Origin: Clostridia bacterium
GTDB taxonomy: Bacteria; Bacillota; Clostridia; Oscillospirales; Acutalibacteraceae
DNA: 64,000 nt
Assembly: GCA_017516965.1 (NCBI GenBank)
Contig: JAFXAP010000008.1
Location: forward strand, 62,001 to 126,000
Direction of reading: 5' to 3'
Made by a program: the position numbers and the translations under genes
Shown: piece after piece, positions 52,278-61,201 of the stretch
How positions within the stretch are numbered: position 1 is the first letter of the stretch
Layout of the letters: each line of letters starts with the position of its first letter
The notes under the pieces: model-generated
Database searches by the model: none
What the model was told of the DNA's origin: nothing
The model's input: only the letters and a program-made list of their open reading frames with translations

Positions 52278-52637
52278 ATGAAAATTAAAAGTTATTTAAA
52301 ACCTACCTTTATGGGTATAGCGATAGGTATTGTCAACGGTGTATTTGGCGCAGGGGGCGGTATGATTGCGGTGCCGCTGCTTAAACAAAACGGACTTGAC
52401 CAAAAAAGCGCCCACGCAAATGCCGTTGCAGTTATATTGCCAATTACCACAATAAGCGCAATCTTGTATCTGATAAAAGGTAGTGTAGGTTTTGCTGACA
52501 GCCTTATGTATATTCCAACGGGACTTCTCGGCTCACTTATTGCAACCTTTGCCTTACAAAAATTTTCAAACAAGCTTTTGCAAAAAATATTTAGCATTTT
52601 TATGATTTACGCAGGTGTTCGCCTGCTGATTAAGTGA
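52278..52637 (+). CDS. TauE/SafE (TSUP) half-size permease, first half
   Basis: 119 residues with four hydrophobic segments. The start KPTFMGIAIGIVNGVFGAGGGMIAVPLL carries the TSUP glycine-rich motif GxxxGxxGxGGG. Full-length TauE/SafE proteins have two such halves, about 240-260 residues; here each half is its own gene. A GTGA overlap couples it to the next gene, so they probably form one heteromeric transporter for a sulfur- or carbon-containing anion. Confidence 0.85.
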   Translation: MKIKSYLKPTFMGIAIGIVNGVFGAGGGMIAVPLLKQNGLDQKSAHANAVAVILPITTISAILYLIKGSVGFADSLMYIPTGLLGSLIATFALQKFSNKLLQKIFSIFMIYAGVRLLIK

Positions 52638-52999
52638 ATATAGCCGCCCTTTTAGCAGGGCTTTTTTCGGGAATTATAGGCGGTATGGGGCTTGGCGGCG
52701 GCGCGGTGCTTATAATTTATCTTACCGTTTTCAAGGATATGGAGCAGTTAAAGGCGCAGGGCATAAATCTGTTGTTTTTTATACCCATCGCAACACTTGC
52801 AGTCATTATTTATGCTTTTAAAAAACAAATTAAATGGCGCACAACCTTGCCACTTGCCGCAGGCGGTGTTTTAGGTGCTGTGGGTGGATTCTTTCTTACG
52901 AGTTTTATCGGCGGCAATTTTACCGCAAAAATGTTTGGCGCTTTTTTAATACTTTTAGGACTTAAAGAATTATTTTTTAAAAATAAAACTAAATCTTGA
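52634..52999 (+). CDS. TauE/SafE (TSUP) half-size permease, second half
   Basis: 121 residues starting with GTG at 52634, overlapping the previous stop by four bases. It repeats the family motif (AGLFSGIIGGMGLGGGAVLIIYL) and has three or four membrane segments. With the preceding gene it makes up the length of one normal TauE/SafE protein. No frameshift is needed to explain the pair, as each has its own start. It ends at the lexA promoter. Confidence 0.85.
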   Translation: MNIAALLAGLFSGIIGGMGLGGGAVLIIYLTVFKDMEQLKAQGINLLFFIPIATLAVIIYAFKKQIKWRTTLPLAAGGVLGAVGGFFLTSFIGGNFTAKMFGAFLILLGLKELFFKNKTKS

Positions 53000-53024
53000 A
53001 AAGGCTTTACACCTATGCTATAAT
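52996..53024 (+). promoter_or_regulatory. Promoter of lexA
   Basis: TTGAAA (52996-53001), overlapping the upstream stop, 17-base spacer, TATAAT (53019-53024). Confidence 0.8.
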
Positions 53025-53029
53025 AAAAA

Positions 53030-53043
53030 CGAATAAATGTTCG
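53030..53043 (+). promoter_or_regulatory. LexA (SOS) box
   Basis: CGAATAAATGTTCG, one base from the Gram-positive consensus CGAACATATGTTCG, six bases past the -10. It would give lexA autorepression. Confidence 0.75.
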
Positions 53044-53058
53044 GCGAGGTGTTTTTAT

Positions 53059-53646
53059 ATGGAAAAAGCTCCCCTTACCGCAAAGCAAGAGGCGGTTTAT
53101 AACTTCCTTGTTAAAAAAATGCAGAACGGTATTCCTCCCAGCGTACGCGAAATTTGTACCGCTACGGGTATTAAGTCAACCTCTACGGTGCATGCAATTC
53201 TTAACACGCTGGAAGAACACGGTTATATTTCACGCGATGCTAAATATTCACGCGCTATTCACCTTGAAAATAATTTTGACGCTTCAATGGTACCGCTTGT
53301 TGGTAGGGTTACTGCGGGTCAACCTATTCTGGCGGTTGAGCAGATAGAAGACTACATCCCCTATCCCACCAAAGATGCCGAAGGTCTTTTTGCTCTGAAG
53401 GTGGTGGGTTTTAGTATGCGTGACGCAGGAATACTACCCGGCGATATTGTAATTGCAGACAAAAACGCGCCGTGCCGAAGTGGCGATATAATTATCGGCA
53501 TGGATAATGATGAAGCCACCGTAAAACGACTGCTTATAAAGGGCGACCAGGTAATATTTATGCCCGAAAATCCCGACTTTTCACCCATATACCCCGAAAA
53601 ACCAATGGTGCTTGGCAAAGTGGTGGGTAGTTTCAGAAAGTATTAA
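53059..53646 (+). CDS. lexA: LexA repressor
   Basis: 195 residues from [17 protein letters not shown], with GAGGTG seven bases upstream; the in-frame ATG at 52996 falls within promoter sequence. It has a winged-helix DNA-binding domain (1-70; [20 protein letters not shown]) and a peptidase S24 domain. The self-cleavage site is the AG in [11 protein letters not shown] (about 86-96). The catalytic Ser lies in [13 protein letters not shown] and the Lys in EATVKRLLI. It controls the SOS response. Its own box lies in the promoter. Confidence 0.96.
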   Translation: MEKAPLTAKQEAVYNFLVKKMQNGIPPSVREICTATGIKSTSTVHAILNTLEEHGYISRDAKYSRAIHLENNFDASMVPLVGRVTAGQPILAVEQIEDYIPYPTKDAEGLFALKVVGFSMRDAGILPGDIVIADKNAPCRSGDIIIGMDNDEATVKRLLIKGDQVIFMPENPDFSPIYPEKPMVLGKVVGSFRKY

Positions 53647-53656
53647 GAGGCGCGCT

Positions 53657-54091
53657 ATGAAACAAGTAGAAATTTTTACCGACGGCGCGTGTTCAGGCAA
53701 TCCGGGACCTGGTGGTTGGGGCGCTGTGCTACGCTATAACGGACGAGAGAAAGAACTCTCGGGCGGAGAACGCGACACCACCAACAACCGTATGGAACTC
53801 ACCGCAGTTATTGAGGCTTTAAATTGTTTAAAGGAACCTTGCCGTGTCACCCTTACAACCGATTCAAAATATGTATCGGACGGCATTGGCAAGGGCTGGG
53901 CTGAATCTTGGCAAAAAAACGGTTGGCGCAAAGCGGACAAAAAGCCCGCGCTCAACCCTGATTTATGGGAAAAACTTTTAGAACTGCTTAAAGTTCACGA
54001 GGTTACAATAAACTGGGTAAAGGGCCATGCAGGTCACCCCGAAAATGAACGTTGCGACCAATTGGCAGTTGCTTTTTATAAAAATTTATAA
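53657..54091 (+). CDS. rnhA: Ribonuclease HI
   Basis: 144 residues from [15 protein letters not shown], with GAGGCG just upstream; a longer reading from 53612 overlaps lexA and has no site. Catalytic residues of the DEDD set are in IFTDGACSG (Asp), [12 protein letters not shown] (Glu), [10 protein letters not shown] (Asp) and [12 protein letters not shown] (Asp). It removes RNA from RNA-DNA hybrids. Co-transcribed with lexA, ten bases apart. Confidence 0.96.
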   Translation: MKQVEIFTDGACSGNPGPGGWGAVLRYNGREKELSGGERDTTNNRMELTAVIEALNCLKEPCRVTLTTDSKYVSDGIGKGWAESWQKNGWRKADKKPALNPDLWEKLLELLKVHEVTINWVKGHAGHPENERCDQLAVAFYKNL

Positions 54092-54094
54092 ACT

Positions 54095-54124
54095 AAAAGA
54101 GTGAGGACGCATCCTCACTCTTTT
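54095..54124. terminator. Bidirectional terminator between rnhA and the fruK-like gene
   Basis: Arms AAAAGAGTGAGGA / TCCTCACTCTTTT around CGCA, with T-rich flanks on both strands. Confidence 0.85.
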
Positions 54125-54130
54125 CTTAAT

Positions 54131-55021
54131 TTACATTGTTTTGTAAATATCTTTTATTGCAGTTGCATTTGCAAGTCCATCGCTAAATGCAGTAGCGCTT
54201 CCTGCGGACACGGCAATTTTTAAGCAATTTTCATAATCTTTATCTGCTAAATATTGCGCCAAAAATGCCGCTACTGCGCTGTCGCCTGCGCCTACCGCGC
54301 TTATTACATCACCTTTGGGCGCAGTTTCAGTATGGCTTTTACCATTTTCATCTAAAAGCACAGCGCCCATATCGGCCATAGATACCATGACGTTCTCAGC
54401 GCCCTGGGACTGCAATTTTTGGGCATATAAAAGAGCAGTTTTAAAGTCGGTTATTTGTGTGTCAAAAATTTCACCGAGTTCGTGATGGTTTGGTTTTATT
54501 AAAAAAGGTTTATATTTAAGGGTATCAAGCAACAACTGCTTTTCGGCATCCACAACAAAGTTTATTCCCTTTTCTTTTAGTCTTTGGATTATAACTTCGT
54601 ATATATTTTGTGACAAACTCTTTGGCACACTGCCCGAAAGCACCAAAAAATCTCCCTTTTGCAAATTATCTAACTTGCAAAAAAGCTCTTCGAGATTTTC
54701 TTGTGAAACATCGGGGCCTGTGGCATTTATATCGGTATCGTTTAGTTTTACATTTATGCGTGTATTACCCGACACCTTTACAAAATCACAGTCAATATTG
54801 CTTTGCTTTAAATGGTTTTCAAGCGCCTCACCAGTAAAACCGCCAACAAAACCCAATGCGGTAGATTTTACACCAAGTTCTTTTAGCACAAGAGATACGT
54901 TAATTCCCTTACCGCCAAAACGTATTTGCTCACCTTTGGTTCGGTTTACTGCACCTAATTTTAAATCATCTACTACAATATAATAATCTATCGCAGGATT
55001 AAAGGTTAGTGTGTATATCAT
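54131..55021 (-). CDS. PfkB-family hexose/phospho-sugar kinase (1-phosphofructokinase-like)
   Basis: 296 residues of the ribokinase/PfkB superfamily, nearest in motif to 1-phosphofructokinase and tagatose-6-phosphate kinase. The N-terminus is YTLTFNPAIDYYIVVDDL and IRFGGKGINVSLVLKELG. The catalytic segment is AVGAGDSAVAAFLAQYL, with Asp near 250. No fructose PTS genes are adjacent, so its role in this GH127/creatininase operon is uncertain; it may act on a sugar released by the GH127 enzyme. It begins 4 bases before the creatininase stop region. Confidence 0.85.
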   Translation of the reverse strand: MIYTLTFNPAIDYYIVVDDLKLGAVNRTKGEQIRFGGKGINVSLVLKELGVKSTALGFVGGFTGEALENHLKQSNIDCDFVKVSGNTRINVKLNDTDINATGPDVSQENLEELFCKLDNLQKGDFLVLSGSVPKSLSQNIYEVIIQRLKEKGINFVVDAEKQLLLDTLKYKPFLIKPNHHELGEIFDTQITDFKTALLYAQKLQSQGAENVMVSMADMGAVLLDENGKSHTETAPKGDVISAVGAGDSAVAAFLAQYLADKDYENCLKIAVSAGSATAFSDGLANATAIKDIYKTM

Positions 55022-55025
55022 TTAA

Positions 55026-55826
55026 CTATTTTACCTTCTCCTTAATCTTACCGTAAAATTCTTGTTGTAGTCTCGGAACAACGGTATCCTTTTTTACATT
55101 AGCAATTATTTCGGCAAGGTCATCTACTGCCGCCAAAATTGCCACTTCTCCCTTTTCTTTTGTTGCGGCACTGGGCTCACCCGTAACATTCTTAGGCCAT
55201 TTATCATACCACCAAAGACCTGTGTAAACCCTACTGCCCAACTCTGCCAACTCACATTTTGGCATAATTCTTTCGGGAACTTTTTGATATTCCAGTTTAA
55301 CACTATCGGGAGTAACCGCCATCACCAAGCTCGTTTCGCGTTCATCGGCGTGACCGCCTCTTTCGGTATCCCAAATATCCAGGTTTGCAAAGCGACCGTC
55401 GCCATAAGCAAAACAACTATAAAGAGTATAATCTACCTCGCGGTCAAGTTGTGACATTGCAAAATACTGCAAAAAGTTTGTGTTTCCACCGTGTCCGCTA
55501 ACAATAAGGATTTTCTTAAATCCGTTACTTGCTATCTGATCAAGTAGCTGTTCTAACATATTGCAAAGAAGATCAGTTTTAAAATTTATTGCTCCCGTAA
55601 AACAAGCTGCCTCGTGAACCTGTCCAAACCAATATGTAGGAAATACAACACATTTTTCTTTTTGTGCTGCGCGCACACATATATCATGACACACAAGACC
55701 GTCCGTACCAAACGGTAAGTGGTCACCGTGTCGCTCAAGGCAACCTATCGGCAAAATGCAAAGTTCCTCTTTCTTTGCGAGTTTTTCAAAATCGGGTGGC
55801 GTTAAATAATCCCATCTTACTTCCAT
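55026..55826 (-). CDS. Creatininase-family amidohydrolase
   Basis: 266 residues from MEVRWDYLTPPDFEKL, with GAGG upstream of the ATG; a reading from 55925 would overlap the GH127 gene. Zn-binding motifs are LPIGCLERHGDHLPFGTD (Glu/His/Asp), VSGHGGNTNFLQ and HADERETSLVMAV (His/Glu). The family opens lactam or amide rings, for example creatinine and 3-dehydro-formamido compounds. With GH127 on one side and a kinase on the other, a carbohydrate-linked substrate is more likely than creatinine, but this is inference. Confidence 0.85.
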   Translation of the reverse strand: MEVRWDYLTPPDFEKLAKKEELCILPIGCLERHGDHLPFGTDGLVCHDICVRAAQKEKCVVFPTYWFGQVHEAACFTGAINFKTDLLCNMLEQLLDQIASNGFKKILIVSGHGGNTNFLQYFAMSQLDREVDYTLYSCFAYGDGRFANLDIWDTERGGHADERETSLVMAVTPDSVKLEYQKVPERIMPKCELAELGSRVYTGLWWYDKWPKNVTGEPSAATKEKGEVAILAAVDDLAEIIANVKKDTVVPRLQQEFYGKIKEKVK

Positions 55827-55836
55827 GTTAAAAACC

Positions 55837-57795
55837 TCACTTCGTATTAAACCAAACTGCCATTTTACTCTCGTTTGTCCAAAGTTTTCCCGCCGATGCA
55901 TAATCGGTAACTGTAAAGTAGTCACCTTCAGTAGTGGGAATTTTAGCCTCTAATTCGCAGGAGTATGGCGCTGTTTTTTCTTCGGGGATTATGATATCAA
56001 CATATCTGTCTTCGCCAACCTTTACACTTACAGCATCGTCAACACTGTAGCCGAGGCGGTTTTCTTGAGCGAGCATCAAGGGTCCTCGCTGAATAGCAAT
56101 ATGATTTCTGGTGGACGGATGCTCACGGTCAAATGTTGGTATCATACAGTTAGCGCCCCAAATAACCTTGTTCATCAAAATTTGTGAGCCATAGGGTATT
56201 GGGTAAATCGCGCGCGCACGCATATCAAAAATAATTTCTGCCACATCGCCTTTTGTCCATTTGCGATATATAGAAATGTAACCCTTTGTAACACTAATTT
56301 CTTTTCCGTTTACAATACAAGTGGTGTTTTGGCTCCACTCCGGATTTCTTAAAAGGACTTCAAAATCGTCGGCGCAATCGGTATCAACGGTAATTTTTAC
56401 CTTTTCACCTACAGGGTATGTCGTATCAAAGGTCAGTTTTACCGTTTGTCCGTTTGCAAGGATTTGAGTAACCTCACCCTTTTCATAAAGGTTTACAACA
56501 ACGCCTGATTTGCTTGTAAGCACCGCCGATTTCATAGCGACGCCAATACCTGCCGAGCCAATACATATGCAACAGCCATAGTATCTGCCGTCGCGGAAAG
56601 GCTTTAATCCACCTGTTCCGTTACCTCGAATGCCTGGTGTAAGGGGGCTGTAGCTGTCAAAAGGCATAGGCACCATTGTAAGTTCAGGGTATAGTTTTGC
56701 GGCGGTGGTATCAATAGCGCCATCGGTATTCACAGCGCCTAAATAACCGTTATAAAGTGAACGCTCGAATGCGTCCATATATTTTGAGTCGCCTGTTATA
56801 AGATTAAGTTGATAGAAAAACTGCATGAGTGTTACAGTAACACAGGTTTCTTGCGCGCGTGGGTCACCGCGGTCGGGGTTTGCCTGACGCACGGTTGAGT
56901 GGTCAAAGAGTTCGTGGGTGCAACCTGCTGAACCAATAACTGTAAAATCATCCTCTAAAACACGGTTTGCAAAATTGATTATCGCAGTTAGGTGTCTTGG
57001 ATTTTGTCGAATTCGGTAATATTCCAAAAGTCCTACAAAGCAAGAGGTCATTTCGTAAGCCTTAGTCACAGGGTACTGATAAGGATGCAAATCGTTTTTG
57101 TACGCTAATTCAAAAACATTTTCAACATCCATACCGCCACAAGCGACAATGTAATCGGCAAAATCAAGATATTTTTGCTCGTTTGTAAGTGAATAAAGTC
57201 TAACTATAGGCTCTAATATTGAAGAGGAGTTAAGTCCGCGCCAATGTCTTGTAAGTCGGGTTATAAGTAACTTACCGTCTTTTTGCCAACCAATACGCTC
57301 GGTAAGATAATCTACCTGTTTTTTCATACAGTCTATTACCTTTGCGTTAAAATCTTTATCGGGGCAGATTTCGACAAAGTACTGCATACCCAAAAGCACG
57401 TATTTGCGACTCCAAAGATCCCAACCGTCATATTCCTTCTCAACACTGTATGTGCTTATACGACCAAGCTCATCCTGTGAATCCACCAAGTCGGAAACGG
57501 TTTCTTTTAGCACATTAAAGAGCGCTTCATCCTTTGAATATGAATAAACAAAACACGCGCCGCGCATCATTTTCCCCCAAAACTCACCACGCCAGCCTGC
57601 GTCTTGGTCATCGGGTGTTGTGCGAAACTGTTCCACAAAAAGCCTCCACATTTGGGCATCTCGCAGTTGCATATCTGTAATAAGCTTAAGACTGCGGTCA
57701 AGCCACCCTTCAAAGTGCGCTTCACGGTTTATATCAAAAAATTTATCGGTTTTATTTCTCGGGTAATTTGCGGTAAGAGTATCGTATATATTCAT
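55837..57795 (-). CDS. GH127 (DUF1680) glycoside hydrolase, beta-L-arabinofuranosidase-like
   Basis: 652 residues, the usual GH127 size, with an alpha/alpha barrel and C-terminal beta domains. The segment AQETCVTVTL (about 315-324) corresponds to the Glu-x-Cys site of HypBA1-type enzymes. The later Zn/nucleophile Cys cluster is YYGCCICIGSAGIG (about 406-419), a variant of the more usual CCPPN cluster. No signal peptide is seen, so it probably acts in the cytosol on an imported oligosaccharide. RBS AGGAGG lies upstream. It is the first gene of the operon. Confidence 0.88.
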   Translation of the reverse strand: MNIYDTLTANYPRNKTDKFFDINREAHFEGWLDRSLKLITDMQLRDAQMWRLFVEQFRTTPDDQDAGWRGEFWGKMMRGACFVYSYSKDEALFNVLKETVSDLVDSQDELGRISTYSVEKEYDGWDLWSRKYVLLGMQYFVEICPDKDFNAKVIDCMKKQVDYLTERIGWQKDGKLLITRLTRHWRGLNSSSILEPIVRLYSLTNEQKYLDFADYIVACGGMDVENVFELAYKNDLHPYQYPVTKAYEMTSCFVGLLEYYRIRQNPRHLTAIINFANRVLEDDFTVIGSAGCTHELFDHSTVRQANPDRGDPRAQETCVTVTLMQFFYQLNLITGDSKYMDAFERSLYNGYLGAVNTDGAIDTTAAKLYPELTMVPMPFDSYSPLTPGIRGNGTGGLKPFRDGRYYGCCICIGSAGIGVAMKSAVLTSKSGVVVNLYEKGEVTQILANGQTVKLTFDTTYPVGEKVKITVDTDCADDFEVLLRNPEWSQNTTCIVNGKEISVTKGYISIYRKWTKGDVAEIIFDMRARAIYPIPYGSQILMNKVIWGANCMIPTFDREHPSTRNHIAIQRGPLMLAQENRLGYSVDDAVSVKVGEDRYVDIIIPEEKTAPYSCELEAKIPTTEGDYFTVTDYASAGKLWTNESKMAVWFNTK

Positions 57796-57857
57796 ATCCC
57801 TTTAACCTCCTTGGTTAATGCGTAGAAAGTCAAACGCGCCACGCAGCACTTGATTTT

Positions 57858-57886
57858 AATATAATATATAAAATTTTAAAAGTCAA
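57858..57886 (-). promoter_or_regulatory. Promoter of the GH127 operon
   Basis: Minus-strand TTGACT (57881-57886), 17-base spacer, TATATT (57858-57863). Confidence 0.75.
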
Positions 57887-57981
57887 TTAAAATACAGTTC
57901 AAATAAAAAATGTTAAATATTTATGTAGAAAATGCTACACTTTTATGTTAGAATAGTGAAAAAGCAAAAGGAGGCGCAAAA

Positions 57982-59541
57982 TTGAAGTTTAAAAAATTTA
58001 TTACAAACCCGTATCTTTTAATTAGCGTAAGCGCCATACTTTCTGCGCTTCCACTTACATTTTCAAATTTGTTTTTTCTTTCGTGGATTTCATTTATTCC
58101 GTTTTTTTATGTGATTATAACACATAGCAAAGATAAACTTAAACACGCTTTTGCACAAGGCTTTTTATTTGGATTTATATATCATTTGTTTATATACTAT
58201 TGGTTTTGGTGGTTTTATCCACTCGATTTTGCAGGGCTTGGAACTCTCGCCTCAATCGGCGTGGTGTTGCTGGCTTCGGTAGGCATTAGCATAGCGCACG
58301 GCGTACTCTGGTGCATACCGTTTGTAATCTGTTTTGCATTAAAAAAGATAACTAAAAACCCTTTGTTTTTATCTTTTGCCGCAATAGTTTCGACACTTGC
58401 AATACCAAAAGTGGCGTCTTTAGGCGAACTATCTTTCCCTTGGGTTCGCCTTTCATTAGGTCAGTATAAAGCCACCGCGCTAATTCAAAGCGCCAGTCTT
58501 TTTGGCATTGACGGAGTAGATTTTATCATACTTACAGTAAATGCGTTGCTTACGGTATTTTTATTAACAAAATCAAAAAAACGCATAGTTGCTATTGCCG
58601 CGGCAGCAGTTATATTTACAACAAATTTATGTTTTGGTGTAATAAGACTTAACAACACATCTAGTGAGCGTGAATTAAAAATTATGACCGTTCAAGGCAG
58701 TGTTCCACAAAATGAAAAATGGGCGTCAAACGGACCTGCAGTTTGTTTTGACACCTATTCTACCCTGACAAAAGAAAATTTCACCGAAGGGGTCGGCCTT
58801 ATACTGTGGCCCGAAAGCGCAGTTCCTAAGGTTTATACAAGCGAGAAAAAGTTAAAGCAATATAAACAACTCTCAAAAGAACTTGATACCCCAATTCTTG
58901 CAGGAATTTTAATTGAAAATGGCAAAAAGAACACCAACAGCAATATTCTTATTGATAAAGATGAGGTCAAGGCAAACTATGCAAAAAGGCACCTGGTACC
59001 TTTTGGTGAATTTATGCCATATGAAAAAGCGCTTTCAAAAATTTTTCCGTTTTTGACTGAACTTAATATAATTGAAGACGATTATATTTCGGGCAGTGAC
59101 AGCGTTATTATGCAAATAAACGGTGGAAAACTAGGCAACATTATTTGTTTTGAAAACATATACCCCGAACTTTGCAGACAAAGTACCCTTGACGGCGCCG
59201 AGGTTATAATTGAAGCCAGCAACGACTCTTGGCTTAAGGATTCCCCCGCTATGACACAGCATCTGGCCCACGCCGTTTTTAGAAGTGTTGAAAACGGACG
59301 TTATCTAGTGCGCAGCGCAAACTCGGGCATTTCGGCGGTAATTGATTCGAGAGGCAACATTAAAAGTCAGCTTGATATCGATTATGAAGGCACCCTTACC
59401 GATACGGTGTGTTTTGAAGACCATTTAACCCTATACACAAAAGTGGGCAACATATTATTCCCAACTCTTTGTGGGTGCCTTGGAATTTTAAGTGTTATAT
59501 TTTTAATAAAAAGAATAAAAAATAAGAAGTCCGCAAAATAA
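57982..59541 (+). CDS. lnt: Apolipoprotein N-acyltransferase
   Basis: 519 residues with a TTG start eight bases after AGGAGG. About seven N-terminal membrane helices (1-215) precede a nitrilase-like domain (about 222-480). Catalytic residues are the Glu of LILWPESAVPK (about 276), the Lys in ANYAKRHLVPFGEFMPYE and the Cys position in GNIICFENIYPELCR. It would N-acylate lipoproteins. Lnt is uncommon in low-GC Gram-positives but occurs in several Clostridia. The gene is monocistronic. Confidence 0.9.
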   Translation: MKFKKFITNPYLLISVSAILSALPLTFSNLFFLSWISFIPFFYVIITHSKDKLKHAFAQGFLFGFIYHLFIYYWFWWFYPLDFAGLGTLASIGVVLLASVGISIAHGVLWCIPFVICFALKKITKNPLFLSFAAIVSTLAIPKVASLGELSFPWVRLSLGQYKATALIQSASLFGIDGVDFIILTVNALLTVFLLTKSKKRIVAIAAAAVIFTTNLCFGVIRLNNTSSERELKIMTVQGSVPQNEKWASNGPAVCFDTYSTLTKENFTEGVGLILWPESAVPKVYTSEKKLKQYKQLSKELDTPILAGILIENGKKNTNSNILIDKDEVKANYAKRHLVPFGEFMPYEKALSKIFPFLTELNIIEDDYISGSDSVIMQINGGKLGNIICFENIYPELCRQSTLDGAEVIIEASNDSWLKDSPAMTQHLAHAVFRSVENGRYLVRSANSGISAVIDSRGNIKSQLDIDYEGTLTDTVCFEDHLTLYTKVGNILFPTLCGCLGILSVIFLIKRIKNKKSAK

Positions 59542-59558
59542 ATTGCGGACTTCTTATT
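59521..59558. terminator. Bidirectional terminator between lnt and sigE
   Basis: Arms AATAAGAAGTCCGCAA / TTGCGGACTTCTTATT with a T-rich tail on each side. Confidence 0.85.
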
Positions 59559-59562
59559 TTCG

Positions 59563-60255
59563 TCAGCCAACAGCTTTTTCTATCTGTTTTTTAAGTTTAA
59601 CTATAATTCTTTTTTCAAGACGAGATATGTATGATTGTGATATTCCCAAAGTATCAGCAACCTGCTTTTGTGTGTATTCGGGGTAGCCGTTCATACCAAA
59701 ACGCATTTCCATAATTTGTCGCTCTCTGGGTGGTAGTTCACAAACAAATCCGTTAAGTTGATGACGCTCATCCTCCTGCTCTATCTCTCGGCCCACTTCA
59801 TCAGGTTCACTACCTAACACGTCTGACAATAAAAGTTCATTACCATCCCAATCGGTATTTAGCGGTTCATCTATAGATATTTCGCTTTTTCGCGAAGAAA
59901 TCTTGCGCAGATGCATTAAAATTTCATTTTCTATACAGCGCGATGCATAGGTTGCAAGTTTTATGTTTTTATCCGCTCGGAATGTGTTTACCGCTTTAAT
60001 AAGTCCTATTGTGCCGATTGATATCAGGTCTTCTATACCGGTGGGCGCTGTGTCAAACTTTCGGGCAATATACACAACAAGCCTCAAGTTATGAACAATC
60101 AGTTTCTCTTTTGCCTTTTGGCTACCGTCTTTTAGCAGTTGTGCCTCTTCGTTTGCGCTTAATGGTTCGGGTAGTGTCTCAGGTCCGTTTATATAGTATA
60201 CTGCTTTTTGTGAAAAAATTTTTTCAATTATATTTTTTATAAAGCTTATAAGCAT
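59563..60255 (-). CDS. sigE: Sporulation sigma factor E
   Basis: 230 residues. A hydrophobic pro-sequence (about 1-30; [14 protein letters not shown]) is followed by sigma regions 1.2-2 ([30 protein letters not shown]) and 4.2 ([20 protein letters not shown]). The pro-sequence is removed by SpoIIGA, encoded next. It directs early mother-cell gene expression. Its terminator lies right after the stop. Confidence 0.94.
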   Translation of the reverse strand: MLISFIKNIIEKIFSQKAVYYINGPETLPEPLSANEEAQLLKDGSQKAKEKLIVHNLRLVVYIARKFDTAPTGIEDLISIGTIGLIKAVNTFRADKNIKLATYASRCIENEILMHLRKISSRKSEISIDEPLNTDWDGNELLLSDVLGSEPDEVGREIEQEDERHQLNGFVCELPPRERQIMEMRFGMNGYPEYTQKQVADTLGISQSYISRLEKRIIVKLKKQIEKAVG

Positions 60256-60271
60256 TATTATCTCACCTTAT

Positions 60272-61084
60272 TTAGTTTAAATTTTCGGGATTAACAATTA
60301 TTTTTGCCTCATCAAGCGGTATGGTTGACACCGCTAAAACAGGATTTTTAAATTGGTGCTTTTTGTTATTAAATATTACTTCGGCGCTGTCTATTCGATA
60401 ACCGTCAAGTAGTTTTTCACCTGCAACGGTAGAACAAGGAATTTTTCTAATCCTTGTAGGATTTTGTTTTTGTCCACCTAAAAGCAAGTCTACGGTTTTT
60501 GCTTCGGTTATAAATATTTCTGATATGCCAAACACGTCAACAAGGCTGTTGCCCGTATCGACAATGCCACCAAGCTTTAAACTTTTATTTTCAAAAAAAA
60601 GTGTAACCTCGCAATATGTATTTTGCAAAAAAGGTTTTTTTAAAATCTTTTTTATTAGCACGGTAACAAAATACCCTATAACCGAAAATATTATTAAAAA
60701 AAGCGGCGATATATTAAAATACACTACCGAATTATTTATGACCATACCGTATGGTTTAAAGATAAGCCACACCGCAATCATTGCGCCGCTGTATGCAAAA
60801 TTAACGCAAAAAAGTACCGCAACTCCCCTAAAAAAAGATTTTATTTTACCAAACCCAAAAGCCGTCAGACACATAAGCGCACACGCTAAAATCTGCGCAC
60901 TGCAATTTATTAAAAAATTTGTTTTGGGTAGGAATATGTAAAGTGAAAAAACGCCTCCTATTGCCGACGATAAAATCATCCTGTATAGCCGTGGCTTTTT
61001 TTGTAAAAAATGGCTCGATATTAATAGCAAAAAATAATCTACCACAAAATTTACAAGCATTAATACATCGGCGTAAACCGTCAC
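60272..61084 (-). CDS. spoIIGA: Sigma-E processing peptidase SpoIIGA
   Basis: About 270 residues. An N-terminal membrane part (five or so helices) precedes a cytoplasmic aspartic protease domain with GGIVDTGNSLVDV (about 168-180). I take the GTG at 61084 (MTVYADVLMLVNF) as the start: it fits the family's N-terminus and has GAGGTGGGG upstream, while the GTG at 61093 lies in that site. It cleaves pro-SigE in response to a forespore signal. Sixteen bases precede sigE. Confidence 0.9.
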   Translation of the reverse strand: MTVYADVLMLVNFVVDYFLLLISSHFLQKKPRLYRMILSSAIGGVFSLYIFLPKTNFLINCSAQILACALMCLTAFGFGKIKSFFRGVAVLFCVNFAYSGAMIAVWLIFKPYGMVINNSVVYFNISPLFLIIFSVIGYFVTVLIKKILKKPFLQNTYCEVTLFFENKSLKLGGIVDTGNSLVDVFGISEIFITEAKTVDLLLGGQKQNPTRIRKIPCSTVAGEKLLDGYRIDSAEVIFNNKKHQFKNPVLAVSTIPLDEAKIIVNPENLN

Positions 61085-61104
61085 TGTCCCCACCTCGCAA
61101 AAAC

Positions 61105-61137
61105 ATTATACAACCGAAAGAATAAAAACAATGTCAC
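61105..61137 (-). promoter_or_regulatory. spoIIG-type promoter with long spacer
   Basis: Minus-strand GTGACA (61132-61137), 21-base spacer and TATAAT (61105-61110). Spo0A-activated spoIIG promoters are known for an over-long spacer. I see no clear 0A box. Confidence 0.5.
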
Positions 61138-61151
61138 ATAAAGAGCATAAA

Positions 61152-61181
61152 AAAAGACGAAAACCATAAGTTTTCGTCTTT
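61152..61181 (-). terminator. Terminator after the NAGPA-domain gene
   Basis: Arms AAAGACGAAAAC / GTTTTCGTCTTT followed by TTTT on the minus strand. Confidence 0.8.
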
Positions 61182-61201
61182 TATAGTATTTTTACAAATA
61201 A

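Noticed and set aside
52278..52999. A frameshifted TauE/SafE pseudogene
   Set aside because: Each half has its own start and complete motif with a neat GTGA overlap, so two genes are the simpler reading.
54131..55021. Naming the PfkB kinase fruK with certainty
   Set aside because: No fructose PTS or fruR gene is adjacent, and tagatose-6-phosphate kinases share the same motifs.
60846..61106. Alternative 86-codon frame over the start of spoIIGA
   Set aside because: It is in a different frame from the clear SpoIIGA protein and contains no known motif.
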